In this document: in pieces, positions 16,429-21,776 of the stretch
Numbering within the stretch: position 1 is the first letter of the stretch
How the letters are laid out: each line of letters begins with the position of its first letter
NCBI GenBank assembly: GCA_028685945.1
Contig: JAQUCZ010000003.1
Coordinates: 5,097-28,585, forward strand
Origin: Sulfurimonadaceae bacterium
Lineage (GTDB): Bacteria; Campylobacterota; Campylobacteria; Campylobacterales; Sulfurimonadaceae
Length of the DNA: 23,489 nt
Direction: 5' to 3'
Notes under the pieces: model-generated
The model's input: the letters and a program-made list of their open reading frames with translations, nothing else
What the model was told of the DNA's origin: nothing
Database searches by the model: none
Position numbers and translations under genes: made by a program

Positions 16429-16450
16429 TTCCCAACGTCCTCGTTGGGAA
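16429..16450. repeat. TTCCCAACG palindrome (REP-like)
   Basis: TTCCCAACG and CGTTGGGAA form a perfect 9-bp stem with a 4-base loop. A lone half, GTTCCCAACGAG, is at 15888-15899 in the same insertion. Short extragenic palindromes of this kind often occur in many copies per genome, which cannot be tested here. The stretch 16357-16770 around it holds no other gene I can support, only this palindrome, four CATGCCA words and the right direct repeat. Confidence 0.6.
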
Positions 16451-16536
16451 TGCCTACTTGTGTTGAAACCATCTGCTTGTTCACAAAATCCATCCAACAT
16501 CGATCAAATCCGCCTTTGTTACAGCATATGTGTAAT

Positions 16537-16562
16537 ACATGCCATGAACCATCTTGGCATGT
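16537..16562. repeat. Second hairpin of facing CATGCCA words in the insertion
   Basis: ACATGCCA (16537-16544) pairs with TGGCATGT (16555-16562) around a 10-base loop. Its layout resembles the hairpin at 15786-15813, including the TGAA after the left arm. No gene ends here on either strand, so a terminator role is less obvious; single words follow at 16597 and 16657. Confidence 0.6.
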
Positions 16563-16716
16563 GCAAAAATGTTTTTTTATACTAGCAAAATATTCTTGGC
16601 ATGTGGTTGAATTTTTATGTTTTTTTGTCTTATTATTTGAGGATGTAATGAAGTCGCATGCCATAGTTTTTTCCAAGTCACCGAATGGAGCTTCATCCGT
16701 TTTTTTTGGGCTTTGT

Positions 16717-16770
16717 TATGCTATTATACGAATCTAAAAAAAGCGGTAAAAACAAGGTAACATCGGGATA
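16717..16770 (+). repeat. 54-bp direct repeat, right copy
   Basis: This is the copy of the 3' end of the diguanylate cyclase (15726-15779). It ends directly at the ATG of the 189-residue gene, and its AACAAGGTAAC supplies that gene's ribosome binding region. In the presumed ancestral arrangement the cyclase stop and this ATG would overlap. Confidence 0.95.
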
Positions 16771-17340
16771 ATGAGAAAAGAGATTTTAGAGCGCTACGAA
16801 CTAAGCGGGGCAAACGAGATTATTATCAACATTGCGACCGACCGCATCGAAGATCTTTACAACAACTTTGACAAAAAATCCCCTTTTCTCAAAAAAGACC
16901 TTAGCGAGGATTTCGTTACCTACCTTATCGACTGCGTAAGCGAGATAGAGAAAGAAAAATTTCTTATCCAAATCAACCTCGACACCCCCGCAGAGACAAG
17001 TTCCGTCTCACGCGTGCAAAACAGTATCCACCAATTTTTCCTCTACATGAAAGAGCTTGAAACGAAGCAGATGAGGGCAAAAGCAAAAACCTCGATGATT
17101 CTGCTGGGGATAGGGCTTTTTTTGGCTTTTATCTCTTTGTTTTTAAGCAATACCACCGCCCAAAACGGCAGCCTTGCTTTGGGAGTCCTCACCGAAGGGC
17201 TGACCGTAGCGGCGTGGGTGAGTCTTTGGGAAGCGATCGCAACCTTTTTGATACGTTGGATGCCCTATAGAAAAAAAATCTCTTTGTACGAGCAGATAGC
17301 ACATGCCAAGGTGACCGTAACGACGGAGCATCAAAAATGA
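16771..17340 (+). CDS. Two-segment membrane protein of unknown function, coupled to a CorA-family gene
   Basis: The 189-residue protein is not one I recognise. The N-terminal 110 residues are charged and predicted cytoplasmic (MRKEILERYELSGANEI, then a coiled region KELETKQMRAKAK). Two hydrophobic segments follow (about 110-130 and 140-160: ILLGIGLFLAFISLFL and LGVLTEGLTVAAWVSLWEAIATFLI) and a short basic tail. Its last four bases overlap the CorA-family start (ATGA), so the two are translationally coupled and may act together, for example as an accessory subunit (inference). The start at 16771 is fixed by the AAGG region inside the 54-bp repeat. Confidence 0.8.
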   Translation: MRKEILERYELSGANEIIINIATDRIEDLYNNFDKKSPFLKKDLSEDFVTYLIDCVSEIEKEKFLIQINLDTPAETSSVSRVQNSIHQFFLYMKELETKQMRAKAKTSMILLGIGLFLAFISLFLSNTTAQNGSLALGVLTEGLTVAAWVSLWEAIATFLIRWMPYRKKISLYEQIAHAKVTVTTEHQK

Positions 17341-18125
17341 CGCAACTCCCTTTTTTTATCCACGATCTCCATCTTGAAGATATCCATAACCCCGAACACC
17401 CTTCGACGTTTATGCTCGAGGAGAACTACTCGCTTTTGATTTTGCGCCTTGCATTTTTTCGCGGCGACACTCTCGAAGTAGCTTCGTTTCCTTTCGTAAT
17501 TCACGATGAAAACAGCTATTTTTACGAGAGAGAAACAAAAACATTCAAAGATTTAGGTTCGGGGTTTCACGGTCTTTATAAAGCGATCGATCATGCCATC
17601 GACGGCGCAATCCAAATGCTTTTGCTCTACCACGAAAAGATCGATCAATGTGAAGAAACGCTTTATGCTCCGAGCAAAAAAGATTTTCTCAAAGAGTGGC
17701 ATGTACAAAAAAAAGAGATGATCCGTATCCACCGTTTGAAGATTAAGGCGGTATCGACACTTTTTGAGTTTTTAGAGCTTTACAAAAAAGAGAAAGAGTT
17801 TTTGCACAACGAGTTCGACGATGTTATAGAGCATCTCGAACGTTGCGAGCGCTCCGCCCAAAGTGCGCTTTTAAAGCTTGATCAGATTTACAATTTTTAT
17901 TCGGTACAAACAAGCGAAAAAATCAACAAAAGCATCTTCTATCTTACAATCATCTCGGCTATTTTCCTGCCGCTTAATCTCGTGGTAGGTTTCTTCGGGA
18001 TGAACACGGGCGGCTTGCCCTTTGAGAAGCACCCTCACGGCACGTTTGCAGTGATGGGCGGAATGTTTGTTCTTATGCTTTTTCTTATTTTGGTCGTACT
18101 GCTTTATTTTAAGAAAAAAAGGTAA
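17337..18125 (+). CDS. CorA-family divalent metal ion transporter
   Basis: CorA proteins form pentameric channels that usually import Mg2+, sometimes Co2+ or Ni2+. This one has 262 residues, somewhat shorter than typical CorA (about 315-320). A cytoplasmic alpha/beta N-terminal domain is followed by long helices (about 90-195) and two C-terminal membrane segments. The selectivity motif GMN is at 221-223, in FFGMNTGGLPF, between the two segments, and the C-terminus is KKKR. The start overlaps the upstream gene by four bases. The next gene begins four bases after the stop, so the three are one operon, originally together with the diguanylate cyclase. Substrate is not readable from sequence. Confidence 0.88.
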   Translation: MTQLPFFIHDLHLEDIHNPEHPSTFMLEENYSLLILRLAFFRGDTLEVASFPFVIHDENSYFYERETKTFKDLGSGFHGLYKAIDHAIDGAIQMLLLYHEKIDQCEETLYAPSKKDFLKEWHVQKKEMIRIHRLKIKAVSTLFEFLELYKKEKEFLHNEFDDVIEHLERCERSAQSALLKLDQIYNFYSVQTSEKINKSIFYLTIISAIFLPLNLVVGFFGMNTGGLPFEKHPHGTFAVMGGMFVLMLFLILVVLLYFKKKR

Positions 18126-18128
18126 CCC

Positions 18129-18362
18129 ATGCAAAACCCTTTCGAGTCGGGACATATCAAAAACTATCTTTTGCTCTATGCGAGCGTGGTGGTGATTATG
18201 ATCCTCTTTTTTATAGCCGCTTCCCTCTTTCACGAAGCCGAAGTAAAAGAGAAAAAAGTTTTCGACACGAACGCCTCAAAGCTTGAAAAAGTTCTGCCGC
18301 AAACAGAAGCGGAAAACAACGAAACGCAAAAGAGATTTACGATCATGGAGAAGGGGTATTAA
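18129..18362 (+). CDS. Small single-pass membrane protein of unknown function
   Basis: The 77-residue protein has one hydrophobic segment (about 13-33: YLLLYASVVVIMILFFIAASL) and a charged tail rich in Glu and Lys. I do not recognise a family. It lies four bases after the CorA-family gene and before a strong hairpin, so it is the last gene of that operon. It could be a small regulator of the transporter, but nothing in the sequence shows this. Confidence 0.65.
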   Translation: MQNPFESGHIKNYLLLYASVVVIMILFFIAASLFHEAEVKEKKVFDTNASKLEKVLPQTEAENNETQKRFTIMEKGY

Positions 18363-18368
18363 AAACAT

Positions 18369-18391
18369 ACATGCCAAGAACCTTGGCATGT
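18369..18391. terminator. Bidirectional hairpin of facing CATGCCAAG words
   Basis: ACATGCCAAG (18369-18378) pairs perfectly with CTTGGCATGT (18382-18391) across a 3-base loop. It fills the 41-base gap between convergent genes, so it can end both the CorA operon and the exbD operon. A T-tract is lacking on either strand. Confidence 0.65.
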
Positions 18392-18403
18392 GTAACAAAG
18401 ATA

Positions 18404-18796
18404 CTACTCTTTAGTGACGATATAAAGCTGCTGGTGTTCGAGACGTTTTAAAATATCCATTACGGTCACGAAATCCTGAAACGTTGCCTCTTTGTCGCTG
18501 CGAAGCACCACCGTTTGCTCTTTGGAAATTTTTGAGAGTTTTGCTTCAAGCTCTTTGGCATCTACCTGCTCTTTTTCTACGAACATATCGCCGTTGGCTT
18601 TGACATAGACGTTAATCTCTTTTTGCAGCTCCTCTTTTTTCGCCGAAGCGGCTTCGGGAAGCTCTACTGGGATCAGCCCCTGTTTGATGAAGGTCGCGGT
18701 GGTGAGTACCATAACCAAAAGTACGAGCATAATGTCGATAAAGGGGATGACGTTTATCTCGTCAAACCTTTTGATCTTTTTACTGCACTTAGCCAT
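18404..18796 (-). CDS. exbD: ExbD/TolR-family proton-channel subunit
   Basis: ExbD works with ExbB to turn proton flow across the inner membrane into work, usually for TonB-dependent uptake. The 130-residue protein has a short cytoplasmic N-terminus, one membrane segment with the essential aspartate D21 (in NVIPFIDIMLVLLV) and a periplasmic domain with VPVELPEA-like content and RSDKEATFQDFVTVMDIL. The start overlaps the end of exbB by eight bases. No tonB or tolA follows. ExbD and TolR cannot be told apart with confidence; the context lacks tolB and pal. Confidence 0.88.
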   Translation of the reverse strand: MAKCSKKIKRFDEINVIPFIDIMLVLLVMVLTTATFIKQGLIPVELPEAASAKKEELQKEINVYVKANGDMFVEKEQVDAKELEAKLSKISKEQTVVLRSDKEATFQDFVTVMDILKRLEHQQLYIVTKE

Positions 18797-19247
18797 TTTG
18801 TTTTGCTTTGTCTTGGGCTACGTCGAAGCGTGTGAGAATCCTCTCCACCTTGCGCAAAAGCATCGTATAGGCGATGATCGCAGGCATCGCTACCAAAAGC
18901 CCCATAGCGGTCGCTTTAAGTGCAAGGGCGAGCCCCACCATAATCTTTTTGGCATCGACCGCTTCGGCATCCCCCATCGTATAAAACGTGATCATAATCC
19001 CGATAACCGTTCCTAAAAGCCCCACGTAAGGGGCATTGGAGCCGATGGTACTGATAACGCCGAGATTATCGGTAAGATCCATCTCCAGATTATCTCTATG
19101 ATCGTACTCCTCCGTGCGCACCGTTTTGTAAAACATCATCCTCTCGATGAAAAGCCAAAGGGTCACGATACTCATAAGAATCAAAATCCCCATCACTCCG
19201 TAGTCTAAAACCTCTTCTGCGTACATCAGCAAGTTTTCTGTTTGCAT
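18789..19247 (-). CDS. exbB: ExbB/TolQ-family proton-channel subunit
   Basis: The 152-residue protein belongs to the MotA/TolQ/ExbB family, near the compact Helicobacter/Campylobacter ExbB form. A first membrane segment (about 17-36: MGILILMSIVTLWLFIE) is followed by a cytoplasmic part, the conserved stretch STIGSNAPYVGLLGTVIGIM and a third segment (ALALKATAMGLLVAMPAIIAY). It pairs with exbD immediately downstream, and its start overlaps the end of the histidine kinase gene by 22 bases. The arrangement suggests that expression is tied to the upstream two-component genes. Confidence 0.9.
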   Translation of the reverse strand: MQTENLLMYAEEVLDYGVMGILILMSIVTLWLFIERMMFYKTVRTEEYDHRDNLEMDLTDNLGVISTIGSNAPYVGLLGTVIGIMITFYTMGDAEAVDAKKIMVGLALALKATAMGLLVAMPAIIAYTMLLRKVERILTRFDVAQDKAKQNG

Positions 19248-20089
19248 TTTTTTCCTTCTTGATTAGATTTAAACGTGAGTGTAACACTCGTGCCTTGGTC
19301 GGGGGCGGATTTAAAGTTGAGCGCTATCTCTTGGCGATCGCAAAAGCGTTTCACCATCCCAAGCCCGATCCCGAATCCCTGCATGTTTTTGTTGCACTGG
19401 TAGTAGTTGTCAAAGATTCGCAAAAGTTGCACTTCGTCCATGCCGCAGCCGTAATCTTTGATAGAAAGCGTAAAATCCGTGATTTTTATTTCGATTTTGT
19501 TACTTTTGGGGGAGTATTTTACCCCATTGTCGATAATATTGTCAATCGCTTTGGCAAGCCCTATTTTATCGGTTACAAGAGGCGTTTTTTCCAAGTCGAG
19601 TATAAACTCGACGTGAGGATAAACCGATTTTAAAAAATCGACCCGCGAGGCAACGAGCACGTCAAGATCAAACGCCTCCTCGACTATCTGCAACGACTGG
19701 GTTTTTATCATGTAATCTAGCTCGTTGTAGCGCTCAAGCAACATCTTGCACGCATTTTCTATTCGTGCGAGGCGTTTGCGCTCCTTCTCGTCGGTGCTAT
19801 TTTTTTGGAGCATCTGCACGTTGGTGATAATAGTGCTTGTGGGAAGATTAAGCTCATGGAGCGTCTCTTTTGAGAGGTTTTGCAGGTTACTCACATGCTC
19901 TTCAAGCGGGTCGATGGAGAGCTTTGAGATCATCACGCCCCCCAAAGTTACCAAACACACCATCACCAGCGAGAGCAAAAACATATTTTCCACCCGCGCT
20001 ACCGCCAAAAGATAATGGAGCGTCATCAAAAACGCGCTTACCGTCAAAAGATAGTAGATAAAAATATGGATACGCAGATTACGAAACAA
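19226..20089 (-). CDS. Membrane histidine kinase with minimal sensor
   Basis: This 287-residue kinase has two close N-terminal membrane segments (about 8-28 and 36-54) with almost no periplasmic loop, so it may sense the membrane or an intracellular partner. The dimerisation domain carries the phospho-histidine in TLHELNLPTSTI, followed by N-box DNIIDNGVKYS, G1 IKDYGCGM and G2 GFGIGLGMVKR. The start is a TTG at 20089 that overlaps the end of the response regulator gene by 11 bases; an ATG at residue 22 would remove the first membrane segment. Its partner is very probably the response regulator just upstream. Confidence 0.88.
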   Translation of the reverse strand: MFRNLRIHIFIYYLLTVSAFLMTLHYLLAVARVENMFLLSLVMVCLVTLGGVMISKLSIDPLEEHVSNLQNLSKETLHELNLPTSTIITNVQMLQKNSTDEKERKRLARIENACKMLLERYNELDYMIKTQSLQIVEEAFDLDVLVASRVDFLKSVYPHVEFILDLEKTPLVTDKIGLAKAIDNIIDNGVKYSPKSNKIEIKITDFTLSIKDYGCGMDEVQLLRIFDNYYQCNKNMQGFGIGLGMVKRFCDRQEIALNFKSAPDQGTSVTLTFKSNQEGKKCKQKTC

Positions 20090-20735
20090 GTCTGTAGCCT
20101 ATTCCCCGTATATTTTGAATCTCCACCTCGGGAAGAAGCTGTTTGATCCGGTTGATATAGACCCGTATCGCCCCACTACTTCCCGCTTCGCTGCTGCTCC
20201 AAAGCTCGTCCATCATCATCTCTCTGGGGACGACGTTGTTGGCATGTTTCATTAAAATAAGGAGCAGTTCGTACTCTTTGCGCGAAAGGTCAAGCTCTTT
20301 GCCGTCGTAGAGAATCCGTTTGTGTACCTCGTCGTGACAAAGGAGGTTGACACACTTGTGCTGCTCTTTTTTTACCCGACGCAAAAGTGCTTGGATGCGC
20401 AAAGAGAGTTCGTCGATATCGAAAGGTTTGGTGAGATAATCGTCCGCACCCACGGCAAAAGAGTTTTTGAGCATCTCTTTGTCTTTGTGGGAGGTTAAAA
20501 AGATAGCGGGGGTTTCGTCGCTTGATTCGCGCAACTCTTTTAAAAAAGTCACCCCGTCTATGAGGGGCACGTTGATATCAAGCAGATAGATATCGAACTT
20601 GTTTTTATAGGTTGCCTCAAGCGCACTTTGCCCGTTTGGCGCGTAAGTCACCTCGTACCCGCTCTCTTCGAGCAGGTCGACGATCGTTTCGGCAAAAAGG
20701 GTATCGTCTTCTAAAAAAAGGATTTTACTCGACAC
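20079..20735 (-). CDS. OmpR/PhoB-family response regulator
   Basis: The protein has 218 residues. The receiver (1-115) has acidic pocket D10/D11, phospho-acceptor D53 (LLDINVP), T81 and K103 (YLTKPFD). The winged-helix DNA-binding domain (about 125-218) contains LSRKEYELLLILMKHANNVVPREMMMDELW and AIRVYINRIKQLL. It starts at a GTG inside the last codons of pyrC, an 11-base overlap, and is followed by its likely kinase partner with another 11-base overlap. Translational coupling to pyrC is implied. Its regulon may include the same operon. Confidence 0.93.
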   Translation of the reverse strand: MSSKILFLEDDTLFAETIVDLLEESGYEVTYAPNGQSALEATYKNKFDIYLLDINVPLIDGVTFLKELRESSDETPAIFLTSHKDKEMLKNSFAVGADDYLTKPFDIDELSLRIQALLRRVKKEQHKCVNLLCHDEVHKRILYDGKELDLSRKEYELLLILMKHANNVVPREMMMDELWSSSEAGSSGAIRVYINRIKQLLPEVEIQNIRGIGYRLVS

Positions 20736-21732
20736 TTTCTATCGCCCAGTTGATCGTTTCGCCCGCATACATCGGAACGACGCCGCTGTAGCTTTCAGGC
20801 ACGACAAACGGCCGTTTTTCCAGTACCACCTCTTTAAACTCTGCACAAATACCGTAGATGTTTTGCGCATTGTCGCTTACAAACGCTTGGAGGTTTTCGA
20901 GTTTGTCGTGCTTATCGAACACGTCGCACAGCAGTTGCAGGGCTATCGGCGCGGTAAAGACGCCCGCCGCACAGCCGCACGACTCTTTTTTATGCTGCGG
21001 ATGGGGCGCGGAATCGGAACCGAACATCACTTTGGGGTGTGCTTCGAGCGCTACTTTCAAAAGTGCTTCGCGATCTTCGGGGCGTTTTGCGATGGGCTTG
21101 CAAAACAGGTGGGGTTTAAGCATTCCGCCCGCCACGTCGTCAAGCGTGATGATAAGATGGTGCACCGTGACGGTCGCATACAGGTTCTCATACTTATCGA
21201 GCATATCGACCGCGGCTTTGGTGGTGATGTGCTCCATTATAATTTTAAGTTTCGGGAAATTTTTTGCAAGAAGTTCGTAGATACTCATAAACTCCGCTTC
21301 GCGATCCATCACAAACCCGTCGGTTTCGCCGTGTACGCAAAGAGGGATCCCGAGCAAACTCATCATCTCCAAAGTGGGGCGCATCTCTTCGACGTTGAAC
21401 GAAGAAACCCCTCCCTCCGAGTTGGTAGTAATTCCCGCAGGGTAGAGTTTGATCGCGGTAATATGCCCCGCTACGCTCTCTAAAAACGCTTTGTCGTAAT
21501 TTTTGTAAAAGAGGGTCATATACGGCTCGAAGTAATCGTTAGGAACCGCGGCGACTATGCGCTCTTTGTAGGCTTTAATATCTTCAAGAGAGGTGACGGG
21601 GGGAACGAGATTGGGCATCACGAGAGCGCCGCTGAAACTATAGGCACTCAAAGGTGCTATATTTTCCAGCATGACACCGTCACGTAGGTGCAAGTGCATA
21701 TCCAGCGGCATTAAAAGCGTATGAGTTTTCAT
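20725..21732 (-). CDS. pyrC: Dihydroorotase, pyrimidine biosynthesis
   Basis: PyrC closes carbamoyl-aspartate to dihydroorotate, the third step of de novo pyrimidine synthesis. The 335-residue protein is a class II (E. coli type) enzyme. Metal ligands are visible as H13 and H15 (DMHLHLRDG), carbamylated K95 (AIKLYPAG), H134 (CVHGE), H168 (EHITT) and D240 (FGSDSAPH). AGGAAG lies upstream of the ATG at 21732, and TATAAT on the minus strand (21764-21759) is a possible -10, without a good -35. It leads an overlapping operon with the two-component pair and exbB-exbD, an unusual mixture of housekeeping and signalling genes. Confidence 0.95.
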   Translation of the reverse strand: MKTHTLLMPLDMHLHLRDGVMLENIAPLSAYSFSGALVMPNLVPPVTSLEDIKAYKERIVAAVPNDYFEPYMTLFYKNYDKAFLESVAGHITAIKLYPAGITTNSEGGVSSFNVEEMRPTLEMMSLLGIPLCVHGETDGFVMDREAEFMSIYELLAKNFPKLKIIMEHITTKAAVDMLDKYENLYATVTVHHLIITLDDVAGGMLKPHLFCKPIAKRPEDREALLKVALEAHPKVMFGSDSAPHPQHKKESCGCAAGVFTAPIALQLLCDVFDKHDKLENLQAFVSDNAQNIYGICAEFKEVVLEKRPFVVPESYSGVVPMYAGETINWAIESVE

Positions 21733-21776
21733 GGGAACTTCCTAGTTGTATTTTGAAAATTATAACGCGTCGGGGA

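Larger units (their letters stand above)
15780..16770. mobile_element. 991-bp insertion between cyclase and membrane-protein genes
   Basis: The direct repeats at 15726-15779 and 16717-16770 show that a segment was inserted, or duplicated with insertion, at the end of the cyclase gene. The right copy ends exactly at the ATG of the next gene and restores its upstream AAGG binding region, so neither neighbour is damaged. Inside are one AT-rich minus-strand gene, two hairpins of facing CATGCCA words, a TTCCCAACG palindrome and a partial second copy of it. No transposase, integrase or terminal inverted repeat is visible. A 54-base duplication is too long for a normal insertion-sequence target duplication. 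Attachment-site-like integration or recombination of transforming DNA are possible origins (inference). Confidence 0.65.

Noticed and set aside
16357..16500. 48-residue N-terminal extension of the insertion-encoded protein
   Set aside because: The extension is encoded by the TTCCCAACG palindrome region and is low-quality protein; the ATG at 16356 with AAAGGA upstream is a better start.
15726..16770. Insertion sequence with target-site duplication
   Set aside because: The direct repeat is 54 bases with a mismatch, there are no terminal inverted repeats, and no transposase is encoded in the segment.
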